From contig NZ_JAYKZX010000003.1 in NCBI RefSeq assembly GCF_035989265.1, positions 3,130,501-3,194,500 of the forward strand: a stretch of 64,000 bases of DNA, in the 5' to 3' direction. Positions 17,762 through 25,989 of this stretch are shown here, piece by piece. The translations under genes and the position numbers were made by a program. Position 1 is the stretch's first letter; each line of letters starts with the position of its first letter. Origin of the DNA: Sphingobium sp. HWE2-09 (GTDB lineage Bacteria; Pseudomonadota; Alphaproteobacteria; Sphingomonadales; Sphingomonadaceae). The notes under the pieces are model-generated. The model worked only from the letters and a program-made list of their open reading frames with translations. It searched no databases and was not told where the DNA came from.

Positions 17762-18480
17762 TCGGCCGGGCGGCATTGGCGGGTCTGTTCGTCCTGCTCG
17801 CCGCCTGCGATCAGCTGAGCGGGGCCAAGGAAACGCATCGCGCCGCTGCCGCCGCGCCTTTCCCGCAGGCCGACCGGCCGGTCGCGCCGATCGTGTCGAC
17901 CCGCTGGTCGAGCGAGGAAGCGCGCGACCGCGTCAATGAAGCCGAAGACATCATGGACCGTGCGGGCATCCGCCCCGGCATGACCGTGGCCGATATCGGT
18001 GCGGGCGAAGGCTATTATACTGTGCGCCTCGCCAAGCGGGTGGGCGACAAGGGCCGCGTCCTGGCCGAAGACATCATGCCCGAAGTGATCGAAGCATTGT
18101 CGCGCCGCATCACCCGCGAAAAATGGGACAATGTCAGCGTGAAGCTGGGCGCGCAGGAAGACCCGCGCCTGCCCGAAAACAGCTTCGACCGGATCATGAT
18201 GGTGCATATGTATCATGAGATCGCCGAACCCTATGCCTTCCTCTGGCATCTCAGCCCCGCGCTCAAGAAGGATGGCGAACTGATCGTGGTCGATGCCGAT
18301 CGCCCCACCGATAAACATGGCACGCCGCCGCGCCTGCTGGCCTGCGAACTGGCCGCCATGGGCTTTCGCATGGAACGGTTGATCCCCAAGCCTACCGCAG
18401 GCGGCTATCTCGCGCGGTTCCGGCGCATCACCGCGCGGCCCGACCCGGCCAGCATCGTGCCCTGCGCCTTCAAGGGCTGA
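17758..18480 (+). CDS. Class I SAM-dependent methyltransferase with lipoprotein-type signal
   Basis: A 240-residue protein. From about residue 70 it has a Rossmann methyltransferase core: VADIGAGEGYYTVRLAKRVG (motif I), then ENSFDRIMMVHMYHEI and LKKDGELIVVDADRP. The start is a TTG overlapping the prfB stop (TTGA), implying translational coupling. The first 17 residues read MIGRAALAGLFVLLAAC, a short lipoprotein signal with a LAAC lipobox and C17. A methyltransferase exported to the periplasm would lack obvious access to SAM, so either it stays cytoplasmic-facing or the enzyme has another role. The substrate is unknown. Confidence 0.85.
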   Translation: MIGRAALAGLFVLLAACDQLSGAKETHRAAAAAPFPQADRPVAPIVSTRWSSEEARDRVNEAEDIMDRAGIRPGMTVADIGAGEGYYTVRLAKRVGDKGRVLAEDIMPEVIEALSRRITREKWDNVSVKLGAQEDPRLPENSFDRIMMVHMYHEIAEPYAFLWHLSPALKKDGELIVVDADRPTDKHGTPPRLLACELAAMGFRMERLIPKPTAGGYLARFRRITARPDPASIVPCAFKG

Positions 18481-18484
18481 ACTC

Positions 18485-18736
18485 GTGCATTTCGACGACC
18501 AGCTTCAACGCTATTTCGGGACTACCGATATCGATACGCTGCCGCCCCAGGCGGTCGAGGCCGGGGTCGAGCGGATGCGCGTCGACCTGGGGCTGGAAAA
18601 GGATCGCGGGCGGCGGTTCGCCTTATGGTCGCTGCTGTTCCTGCTGGGCGCCGCGCCGGACCTGGACGTGGCGTTCAAGGATCCGGCGGATCGGGAGGCT
18701 GCGCGCAACTTCATGGACCTGACCGACAACGACTGA
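18485..18736 (+). CDS. Conserved small hypothetical protein
   Basis: An 83-residue protein from a GTG start 4 nt after the methyltransferase stop, so probably the third gene of the prfB unit. It opens MHFDDQLQRYFGTTDIDTLP, has a mostly helical, amphipathic middle (QAVEAGVERMRVDLGLEKD) and a hydrophobic stretch FALWSLLFLLGAAPDLDVAF, and ends acidic (NFMDLTDND). The family is not recognised. Codon composition matches neighbours, which supports it being a real gene. Confidence 0.75.
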   Translation: MHFDDQLQRYFGTTDIDTLPPQAVEAGVERMRVDLGLEKDRGRRFALWSLLFLLGAAPDLDVAFKDPADREAARNFMDLTDND

Positions 18737-18759
18737 ATATGGCGTGCCCAAAAGGGTCG

Positions 18760-19050
18760 TCAGGCAGCGCGGGGCGACAGGGCTTCCGGGTCCGCCTGCT
18801 CGGGCATGTCGGCCATCGCCGGGATATCGTGCCACCATTCTTCGACCGGTGGCGAGAAGACTGCAAGCGATCCGTGACGCGGGCGTGCATGCCAAGTCGC
18901 GGCGACGCAGATATAGCGCCATTGCGGGTCGCAATTGACGGGAACGTGGCGGAAGCGGCTGTAGACGCCGGTCGTTGCGGGGTCGATGGCGCGCAATTCG
19001 CTGGGAATCTCTCGCCAGCTGCCGTCGGGGAAACGCACCGAAATCGCCAT
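18760..19050 (-). CDS. Hypothetical protein
   Basis: A 96-residue protein starting MAISVRFPDGSWREIPSELR, with many aromatic residues (VYSRFRHVPVNCDPQWRYIC, EEWWHDIPAMADMPEQ). A good GGAGGTGAG lies just before the ATG at 19050, and codon use is like the rest of the window. No recognised domain; no signal peptide. It is convergent with the prfB unit and divergent from the siderophore receptor gene. Confidence 0.7.
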   Translation of the reverse strand: MAISVRFPDGSWREIPSELRAIDPATTGVYSRFRHVPVNCDPQWRYICVAATWHARPRHGSLAVFSPPVEEWWHDIPAMADMPEQADPEALSPRAA

Positions 19051-19179
19051 TGCTCACCTCCATCCCCGCCGTCCGTATCGCTCTAAACGCGCTACAAGCC
19101 GTTGAGTTCATTGCCGCTTGTCGGAAAGTTACAGACGGCTAGAGAGCCACGCATCCATCGAAAATCTCCGACGAAAACC

Positions 19180-19207
19180 GCGAATATGCAATTGCGAATA
19201 TGTCGCA
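19180..19207 (+). promoter_or_regulatory. Candidate operator upstream of the siderophore receptor
   Basis: GCGAATATG occurs twice (19180-19188 and 19194-19202, 14 nt apart), and the second copy is part of an inverted repeat TGCGA-ATATG-TCGCA (19193-19207). The site is AT-rich relative to its surroundings and 44-71 nt upstream of the receptor start, where an iron-responsive regulator would be expected. I cannot assign it to Fur, RirA or Irr. Confidence 0.4.
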
Positions 19208-19250
19208 TTATCTATAGTTGGCCCCAACGAATCAGGAAAAGGGCTTTGCT

Positions 19251-21371
19251 ATGAACGGAAAATGGATCGCGTTGAGCGGCGCGGCGGTCATCGCGCTGTG
19301 CCATCCGGCTGCCTATGCGGCGGACGGTGCCGGTGCGCCGGACGCGGAACAGTCGCAGGACTCGATCGTCGTCACCGCCAGCCAGTTTGCAGGCACCAAG
19401 ACCGAAACGCCGCTCATCGAAACGCCGCAGCCCATCACCGTCATCACCGCCGACCAATATCTGTCGCAGGGCGCGATCAGCATCAGCGATACCGTCAAAT
19501 ATGGCGCCAGCGTGCTCGCCAACCCCTATGGTCGCGATACTCGCGTCGATGGGTTCAACATTCGCGGCATCGACGCGCTCCAGTTCCGCGACGGCATGCG
19601 CGACATCTTTTCCTATTATGCCAGCATCACGTCGGACCCCTATAATTTCGACCGCGTGGAAATCGTCCGCGGTCCGGCTTCCGTGCTCTATGGTCAGGGG
19701 TCGATCGGCGGCCTCGTCAACCTCGTCTCCAAGACGCCGGAGTTCCGCACCGGCGGCGAACTGAACCTCGTCTATGGCAGCTATGACCGCAAGGAAGCGA
19801 TGGGCGACGTCAATCTGGCGATCGCCGACAATCTCGCCGTGCGCTTCGTGGGCCGCGCCCGCGACGCCGACACCTATATCGATCATGTCCCAGACGATCG
19901 CGTGATGTTCGCCCCGTCGATCCGCTGGCAGCCCACGCCCGACACGGACATCGTGCTGACCGGCCTCTATCAGGAGGACGACACCGGATCGACCTCGCAA
20001 TTCCTGCCCATCGTCGGCACCTTCCGCCCGAACACGGTCGCGGGACAGCAGCTTGATCGCGATACCTTCGTCGGCAAGGCGGGCTGGGACCGCTATAATG
20101 GCCGTTCGCTGCAGGGTGGCGGGTCCATCACCCACAACTTCTCCGACGCCGTGCGATTGAGCCTCAAGGCCCGCTATATCGACAGCGACCTTGAATATTT
20201 CACCCATTATGCCGACAGCTATACCAACCCCGGCAATCCGTTCTCCGTGTACGGCACCGACGGTCGCACCATCGGCCTTTATGCCGATGCCAGCGATGCG
20301 CGGATGAACGTCTTCTCGACCGACAATAATCTGCAATTCACGTTCAACACCGGCGCCAATATCGAACATAAGCTGCTCGTCGGCATCGATTACAGCTGGA
20401 ACAAGGTCGGCAAGCGCTATGCCGCGACCACGCTCGAACTGGTCGATCTGTATGACATCGATTATGATGCGCTCAAGACCTACGACCCGTCCGGTCCCTT
20501 CTCCTATGAATCGCAGAAGCAACTGGGCGTCTATGTGCAGGACCAGATGCGCTTCTTCGATCGTGTATCGGTCGTGCTGGGCGCACGCCGCGATCATGTC
20601 ACCGGTTCGCGCGGACAGAAAGATAACGCCACCACCTTCCGCGCCGGGATCATCGGCGAGCTGGGCGCGGGCTTCTCGCCCTTTTTCAGCTATACGGAGA
20701 GCTTCCTGCCGGTCGCCGGTTCCATCCAGAATGGCGACGGCACCATCGGCGCGCCCTACCGGCCGCAGACCGGCACGCAATATGAAGCGGGCGTAAAGTG
20801 GCAGCCGGAACCGAGCACGCTCGTCACCGTCACCGCCTTCCACATCAAGGAGCGCAACCGCGTTCTCTATCTCGCCAACAACGCCACGACCCAGTCCGGC
20901 GAGTTGACGACCCGGGGGATCGAGGTCGAGGCAAGCCACACCCTGCCGGGCGATTTCCAGCTGCTGGTCAATTACGGCTATAACAAGCTGAAGTCGGAAG
21001 TGAACAGCAGCCTGGACTATATGCCGCGCCACACCGCATCGATCTGGTCGACCAAGAGCTTCGGCGTCGCGGACGGCGCAAAGCTGCGGCTGGGCGCGGG
21101 CGTGGTCTATAGCGGCAAGAGCATCTCGACCGGTCTGGTCGATCCCTATGGCCTCAACCCCGCCATTCCGGCGAACACGCTCTACAGCATCGTTACCCCG
21201 TCGCGCACCACGGTGGACGCGCTGGCGGAGATCAACTGGAACAGCTGGCGCTTCGCGATCAACGCGACCAATCTGCTCAACAACCAATATTATGCGTCCT
21301 GCCTGGCCCGTGGCGACTGCTTCGTCGGCGCGCCGCGCAACGTGATGGGCACGGTCGGCTTCCGGTTCTGA
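19251..21371 (+). CDS. TonB-dependent siderophore receptor
   Basis: A 706-residue outer-membrane receptor. It has a signal peptide to about residue 24 (AAYAADG), a TonB box-like QDSIVVTASQ and a plug domain with TPQPITVITADQYLSQG, DGFNIRGID, FDRVEIVRGPASVLYGQG and GGLVNLVSKTP. A 22-strand barrel follows, ending in aromatic F (MGTVGFRF). The plug sequence and order are those of hydroxamate siderophore receptors such as FhuA/FoxA types. It takes up ferric siderophore using TonB energy. The start at 19251 gives the signal peptide directly; the frame opens 11 codons earlier. It is followed 23 nt later by a DUF4198 gene, likely the same transcript. Confidence 0.95.
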   Translation: MNGKWIALSGAAVIALCHPAAYAADGAGAPDAEQSQDSIVVTASQFAGTKTETPLIETPQPITVITADQYLSQGAISISDTVKYGASVLANPYGRDTRVDGFNIRGIDALQFRDGMRDIFSYYASITSDPYNFDRVEIVRGPASVLYGQGSIGGLVNLVSKTPEFRTGGELNLVYGSYDRKEAMGDVNLAIADNLAVRFVGRARDADTYIDHVPDDRVMFAPSIRWQPTPDTDIVLTGLYQEDDTGSTSQFLPIVGTFRPNTVAGQQLDRDTFVGKAGWDRYNGRSLQGGGSITHNFSDAVRLSLKARYIDSDLEYFTHYADSYTNPGNPFSVYGTDGRTIGLYADASDARMNVFSTDNNLQFTFNTGANIEHKLLVGIDYSWNKVGKRYAATTLELVDLYDIDYDALKTYDPSGPFSYESQKQLGVYVQDQMRFFDRVSVVLGARRDHVTGSRGQKDNATTFRAGIIGELGAGFSPFFSYTESFLPVAGSIQNGDGTIGAPYRPQTGTQYEAGVKWQPEPSTLVTVTAFHIKERNRVLYLANNATTQSGELTTRGIEVEASHTLPGDFQLLVNYGYNKLKSEVNSSLDYMPRHTASIWSTKSFGVADGAKLRLGAGVVYSGKSISTGLVDPYGLNPAIPANTLYSIVTPSRTTVDALAEINWNSWRFAINATNLLNNQYYASCLARGDCFVGAPRNVMGTVGFRF

Positions 21372-21394
21372 CGATCATAAAGAGGAGAGAGAGC

Positions 21395-22027
21395 ATGAAG
21401 ACATTGTCCATGGCGCTGTTGGCGCTGGTCGGCCTGTCCTCGACGGTTGACGCCCATGAAATCTGGGTGGAACGCGACGGCACCGGCCCTGCGCGCATCT
21501 ATCTGGGCGAACCGGCCGAAGCCCTGCCCGAAGGCGGCGATCCCGAGTTCGAGAAGCTGAAAGCACCCAAAATCGTGCCCGCGTCGAAGGCCGCGCAGGT
21601 GCGCAAGACCGGCTATATCGAAGTCGCCGCGCCCGCGGGCGACGTGCGCGTCATCGACGACACGGTGTTCGAACCCTGGGGCGAAGAGGGCAAGAAGGAG
21701 GGCGTTATCTATTACGCCCGCGCCGGTCGCACGCAAGCGAAGGCGGGCCTGCCGCTGGAGATCGTGCCCACCGCCGCCAATGCCGACAGCTTCACGCTCG
21801 TCCGCGATGGCAAGCCCGTGCCCGCCGCCAAGCTGACCGTCATCTCGCCCGACAAATGGTCCAAGGCCTTCGTCACCGACGCGCAGGGTCGCGTGGCGCT
21901 GCCGATCAAGGACAAGGGCCGCTATATTCTCAGCGCCACGCAGGAGGAAAAGGGCGACCTGACCTTGGCGAACCAGAAGGTCGCGACCCTCTATCATATG
22001 GCGACGCTCACCTTCGTGAACGACTGA
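21395..22027 (+). CDS. DUF4198 domain periplasmic protein
   Basis: A 210-residue protein with a cleavable signal (MKTLSMALLALVGLSSTVDA) followed at once by HEIWVERDG, the metal-friendly His-rich start typical of DUF4198. Later come a beta-rich body (GLPLEIVPTAANADSFTLV; KLTVISPDKWSKAFVTDAQG; GRYILSATQEEKGD) of the kind seen in periplasmic partners of metal transport. AAGAGGAGAG precedes the ATG. It sits directly behind the siderophore receptor, which suggests a role in periplasmic handling of the incoming metal or chelate; this is inference. Confidence 0.88.
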   Translation: MKTLSMALLALVGLSSTVDAHEIWVERDGTGPARIYLGEPAEALPEGGDPEFEKLKAPKIVPASKAAQVRKTGYIEVAAPAGDVRVIDDTVFEPWGEEGKKEGVIYYARAGRTQAKAGLPLEIVPTAANADSFTLVRDGKPVPAAKLTVISPDKWSKAFVTDAQGRVALPIKDKGRYILSATQEEKGDLTLANQKVATLYHMATLTFVND

Positions 22028-22042
22028 ACGAGCGTAAATCGG

Positions 22043-22108
22043 GTGTTCCCGCGCAAGCGGGAACCCAGTCCCACGGCCCAAACTGAGTCCCTCCTGCGCG
22101 GGAACACG
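22043..22108. repeat. Inverted pair of GTTCCCGC palindromes, family B copy 2
   Basis: The left half GTTCCCGC-GCAA-GCGGGAAC is followed by CCAGTC. The right half, in reverse, again reads GTGTTCCCGCGCAGGA. It lies 16 nt after the DUF4198 stop and is the homologue of the element at 5524-5607. It may serve as a transcript 3' end structure. Confidence 0.82.
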
Positions 22109-22136
22109 CCGTACTTCACAGCGACAGCAACAATAT

Positions 22137-22171
22137 GACGGCGCCTGTCATCAATATGACTTGGCGCCGTC
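22137..22171. promoter_or_regulatory. Nested palindrome upstream of the TonB receptor-phosphodiesterase operon
   Basis: An outer perfect stem GACGGCGCC/GGCGCCGTC (22137-22145 and 22163-22171) encloses an inner palindrome TGTCAT-CAAT-ATGAC. CAATATGAC also appears as a direct repeat at 22131-22139 and 22152-22160. The same TGTCAT-N4-ATGAC pattern recurs at 25906-25920, after the operon. It could be an operator, a hairpin in the leader RNA, or both. Confidence 0.55.
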
Positions 22172-22246
22172 AACCAAACCACATTGCAGCGCAACATGAC
22201 GCGGATAGGGCGCCCCGGACTTCATGTCCAAGGGGGACTATCCACA

Positions 22247-24544
22247 ATGCGTATCACTACCGCTCTGCTGATGGCGTCGACCGCCATCATTGCCCAATCC
22301 GCTTATGCCCAGGACGTCGCGCCCGCCGCTGACGCCGCCGCCAACGATAGTGAAATCATCGTCTTCGGCCGGGGCGAAACCCGCCAGGTGCAGGAAATCA
22401 AGGCGCGCGACATCGTCGTGCTGACGCCGGGCACCAATCCGCTCAAAGCCATCGAAAAGCTGCCCAGCGTCAACTTCCAGTCCGCCGACCCGTTCGGCAA
22501 CTACGAATGGTCGCAGCGCATCACCATCCGCAGCTTCAACCAGAACCAGCTTGGCTTCACTTTCGACGGCATCCCGCTGGGCGACATGAGCTATGGCAAC
22601 CATAACGGCCTGCACATCACCCGCGCGATCAGCAGCGAAAATATCGGTAGCGTGCGCGTCAGCCAGGGTGCCGGTTCGCTCGGCACGCAGGCCACCGGCA
22701 ATCTCGGCGGTACGGTCGAAACCTTCTCGATGGACCCGACCGGCGAGCTGGGTGCGCAGGGCAACCTGACCTATGGCAGCAACGACACCTGGCGCGCCTT
22801 CGGCCGCATCAACTTAGGCAGCAAGGACGGTATCCGCGGCTACGTCTCCTACGGTTACGGATCGACCGACAAATATAAGGGCCAGGGCGTCCAAGATCAG
22901 CATATGGGCAATGCCAAGGTCATCATCCCCGTCGGCGACGCCAAGATCGACGGCTGGCTGAGCTATTCGGATCGCCGCGAACAGGATTATCAGGACATGT
23001 CGATGGGCATGATCCGTCGCCTGGGCTGGGACTGGGACAACACCTATCCCGATTATGCCCGCGCGATCGACTATGCCAACCGCCTGAACGACGTCGATCG
23101 GGTCAGCAATAGCGGCGGCTCGCCCTTCCCGGACGGCCGCTACGATTATAGCGGCGCGACCGTCGCCACCGGCCAGACCTATCCCGGCAATGTCACCAGC
23201 GCCGACGACGCCTATTATGATGCGGCTGGCCTGCGCAAGGACTGGCTGGGCGCGGTGGCCCTGACCACGCCGCTGGGCGACAGCGCGACCTTCAAGATCA
23301 AGGGCTATTATCACAATAACAGCGGCATGGGCCTGTGGGCGACCCCCTATGTCCCCAGCCCCAATGGCGTGCCGATGTCGGTGCGGACCACCGAATATGA
23401 GATGGACCGGATCGGCGCGTTCGGCAGCGTCGACTATACGCTGGGCATCCAGAATTTCAGCGTCGGCGCCTGGTACGAGAATAACAAGTTCAACCAGGCC
23501 CGTCGCTTCTACGCCTTCGCCAGCCGGACCGAGCCGGGCCTGTCGTTCCGCGACTATCCTAAGAACCCGTTCGCGACCCAGTGGGAGTTCGACTTCACCA
23601 CCGACACCTTCCAATATCATGTGCAGGACAAGATTGACCTTGGCATGGTGACGATCAATCTGGGGTGGAAGGGCTTCAAGGTCACCAACAAGGCCGAAGC
23701 GATCGTTTCGGCCACCTTCCCCGAAGGCAAGATCAAGGCGGAAGACTGGTTCCAGCCCCATGCCGGTTTCGCGGTGGAGCTGACGCCCGAAGCGGAAATC
23801 TTCGGCGGCTTCACGCAGGTCACCCGCGCCTTCGCCAGCGCCACGACCACCGGTCCCTTCTCCACCAACCAGGCCGGGTTCGACGCGATCAAGGATGATC
23901 TGAAGCCCGAAACGTCGGACACGTTCGAACTGGGCCTGCGCTACAATACGTCGATCTTCAACGGCACGCTGGGCGCCTATCTGGTCAACTTCAAGAACCG
24001 CCTGCTGGCCGTGCAGGTCGGCTCCGCGATTCAGGGCAATCCGTCCGCGCTCCAGAATGTCGGCGGGGTCCGCGCCGTCGGCGTCGAGGCGGCAGGCGAC
24101 CTGCGGCTGGGCGGCGGCTTTGGCCTCTATGCCAGCTACAGCTACACCGACGCCACCTATCGCGACGATGTCGTGAACGGCAATGGCGTGGTGGTCGCCG
24201 CGATCGAAGACAAGACCGTAGTCGACAGCCCCAAGCATATGGCGCGGGGCGAGTTCAACTATGACGATGGCCAGCGCTTCTTCCGCGTGGGCCTCAACTA
24301 TATGTCGCGCCGCTTCTACAGCTACACCAACGATGCGTCGGTCCCCGGCCGCCTGCTGGTCGATGCGTCGCTAGGCTATCGCTTCACCGACAAGATTGAA
24401 ATCCAGATGAACGTCACCAACCTGTTCGACAAGAAATATGTCGGCACGATCGGGTCGGGCGGTTTCAGCAACAGCGGCGACGCGCAGACGTTGCTGGTCG
24501 GCGCGCCGCAGCAATTCTTCGCGACGCTGAAGGCGGGGTTCTAA
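22247..24544 (+). CDS. TonB-dependent receptor
   Basis: A 765-residue outer-membrane receptor. It has a signal peptide (MRITTALLMASTAIIAQSAYA), a plug domain with SEIIVFGRGETRQVQEIKA, NPLKAIEKLPSVNFQSADPF, RITIRSFNQNQLGFTFDGIP and SVRVSQGAGSLGTQATGNLGG, then a long barrel ending KAGF. The ATG at 22247 is preferred for its signal peptide and the upstream AAGGGGGA. The phosphodiesterase gene begins 4 nt after the stop, so the two are a transcription unit. The substrate may be an organic phosphodiester or its product; that is inference from the partner only. Confidence 0.93.
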   Translation: MRITTALLMASTAIIAQSAYAQDVAPAADAAANDSEIIVFGRGETRQVQEIKARDIVVLTPGTNPLKAIEKLPSVNFQSADPFGNYEWSQRITIRSFNQNQLGFTFDGIPLGDMSYGNHNGLHITRAISSENIGSVRVSQGAGSLGTQATGNLGGTVETFSMDPTGELGAQGNLTYGSNDTWRAFGRINLGSKDGIRGYVSYGYGSTDKYKGQGVQDQHMGNAKVIIPVGDAKIDGWLSYSDRREQDYQDMSMGMIRRLGWDWDNTYPDYARAIDYANRLNDVDRVSNSGGSPFPDGRYDYSGATVATGQTYPGNVTSADDAYYDAAGLRKDWLGAVALTTPLGDSATFKIKGYYHNNSGMGLWATPYVPSPNGVPMSVRTTEYEMDRIGAFGSVDYTLGIQNFSVGAWYENNKFNQARRFYAFASRTEPGLSFRDYPKNPFATQWEFDFTTDTFQYHVQDKIDLGMVTINLGWKGFKVTNKAEAIVSATFPEGKIKAEDWFQPHAGFAVELTPEAEIFGGFTQVTRAFASATTTGPFSTNQAGFDAIKDDLKPETSDTFELGLRYNTSIFNGTLGAYLVNFKNRLLAVQVGSAIQGNPSALQNVGGVRAVGVEAAGDLRLGGGFGLYASYSYTDATYRDDVVNGNGVVVAAIEDKTVVDSPKHMARGEFNYDDGQRFFRVGLNYMSRRFYSYTNDASVPGRLLVDASLGYRFTDKIEIQMNVTNLFDKKYVGTIGSGGFSNSGDAQTLLVGAPQQFFATLKAGF

Positions 24545-24548
24545 AATA

Positions 24549-25889
24549 GTGAAAAAGGCCGCGCTTCTCCTCTCCGCTCTTACCGCGTTCATACCGGGCG
24601 CGGCGCTGGCGGAACCGCTGCTCCTGATCTCGATCGACGGACTGCGGCCCGGCGACGTGCTGGAGGCGCAAAAGCGCGGCCTTTCTCTCCCCAACCTGCG
24701 CCGCTTCCTGACCGACGGCGCCCATGCGTCGGGCGTGACCGGGGTCGCGCCGACGCTCACTTATCCCAGCCACACGACGCTGATGACCGGCGTGTCGCCC
24801 GCAAAACATGGCATCGTCGCCAATAATAGTTTCGATCCGACCGGCATCAACCAGGGCGGCTGGTATTGGTATGCCCAGGATATCAAGGTGCCGACATTGT
24901 GGGAGGCCGCCACAAAGGCGGGCCTCTCCACCGCCAACGTCCATTGGCCCGTCAGCGTGGCGGCGAAGGGCGTGACCTGGAACCTGCCGCAAATCTGGCG
25001 CACCGGCCATGCCGACGACGCCAAGCTGCTCGACGCGCTGGCGACGCCGGGGCTGAAGGCGGAACTGGAAGCCAAAGTCGGCCAACCCTATGCGATGGGC
25101 ATCGACGAAAGCCTGTCCGGCGACCAGAACAGAGGCCGCTTCGCCACCGCCCTGATCGCCGCGCATAAGCCCGATTTCCTGACCGTCTACCTCACCGCGC
25201 TTGATCATGAACAGCATGAGAAGGGACCGGACACGCCCCAGGCCAAGGCCGTGCTGGAAAAGATCGACGCCATCGTCGGCGACCTGATCGCCGCCGAGCG
25301 TAAGGCGCATCCCGACGCAGCGATCGCGCTGGTCAGCGACCATGGGTTCGAATCGACGCACACCGGCCTCAACCTCTTCCGCTCCTTCATCGACGCGGGC
25401 CTCATTACGCTGGACAAGGATGGCAAGGTCGCATCCTGGCAGGCGATGCCCTGGATCGCGGGCGGGTCCGCCGCGATCATGCTGGCCCGGCCCGATGACG
25501 CCGGCATCGCCGCACGGACGAAGGCCTTGCTCGACACGCTCGCCGCCAACCCGGCCAACGGCATCGCGGCCGTGCTGGAAAAGGCAGCGATCGCCAGGGT
25601 CGGCGGCAATCCGCAGGCATCCTACTATGTCAATCTGGCGCCCGGCTTCGTCACCGACACCTTTCGAGGTGCCACAGCGCGGCTGGTCGCGCCGACGCCG
25701 GTGCGGGGTATGCACGGCTATCTGCCCGGCCCCGCCCATCTGGACGCGACCTTCATGGTCATGGGCGGCGGCGTGGCGAAGGGCAAGGATCTGGGCCGGA
25801 TAGACATGCGCGCCATCGCGCCCACGCTGGCGAAGCTGATGGGCGGCACGCTGCCCGATGCGAATGCCGCGCCCATCGACCTGCGGTAA
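24549..25889 (+). CDS. Periplasmic nucleotide pyrophosphatase/phosphodiesterase (NPP) family enzyme
   Basis: A 446-residue alkaline phosphatase superfamily protein from a GTG start. It has a signal peptide to about residue 21 (PGAALA) and metal-binding D30 in LLISIDGLRP. The nucleophile T71 is in PTLTYPSHTTLMTG, with further metal ligands in ALDHEQHEKGP, ALVSDHGFEST and GMHGYLPG. It should hydrolyse phosphodiester or pyrophosphate bonds, for example in nucleotides or lipid head groups, in the periplasm. Tight coupling to the upstream TonB receptor suggests that imported molecules are its substrates. Confidence 0.93.
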   Translation: MKKAALLLSALTAFIPGAALAEPLLLISIDGLRPGDVLEAQKRGLSLPNLRRFLTDGAHASGVTGVAPTLTYPSHTTLMTGVSPAKHGIVANNSFDPTGINQGGWYWYAQDIKVPTLWEAATKAGLSTANVHWPVSVAAKGVTWNLPQIWRTGHADDAKLLDALATPGLKAELEAKVGQPYAMGIDESLSGDQNRGRFATALIAAHKPDFLTVYLTALDHEQHEKGPDTPQAKAVLEKIDAIVGDLIAAERKAHPDAAIALVSDHGFESTHTGLNLFRSFIDAGLITLDKDGKVASWQAMPWIAGGSAAIMLARPDDAGIAARTKALLDTLAANPANGIAAVLEKAAIARVGGNPQASYYVNLAPGFVTDTFRGATARLVAPTPVRGMHGYLPGPAHLDATFMVMGGGVAKGKDLGRIDMRAIAPTLAKLMGGTLPDANAAPIDLR

Positions 25890-25905
25890 CGGCCCTGTAA
25901 GCCAA

Positions 25906-25920
25906 ATGTCATGCACATGA
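25906..25920. promoter_or_regulatory. Second TGTCAT-N4-ATGAC palindrome
   Basis: TGTCAT-GCAC-ATGAC lies 16 nt after the phosphodiesterase stop and 70 nt before the ATP-grasp cluster. It matches the inner palindrome at 22146-22160 in arm sequence and spacing but not in the spacer. A weak hairpin (AACGGC/GCCGTT) follows at 25922-25939. Confidence 0.5.
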
Positions 25921-25989
25921 CCAACGGCCTTCACGCCGTTGCAACCGGGACGTAAGCGGCGCGTCACGCGCGCTTGCTAGGCAGCGGCC

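Noticed and set aside
19212..21287. A 691-codon open frame opposite the siderophore receptor
   Set aside because: It overlaps a clearly coding receptor over its whole length, its composition is that of a reverse-complement shadow, and it has no ribosome site or domain.
22146..22161. Pho box upstream of the TonB receptor
   Set aside because: A Pho box is a direct repeat of CTGTCAT; here the two halves are inverted, so PhoB binding is not supported.
25922..25939. Terminator AACGGC/GCCGTT after the phosphodiesterase gene
   Set aside because: Stem of only 6 bp and no U-tract; too weak to call.
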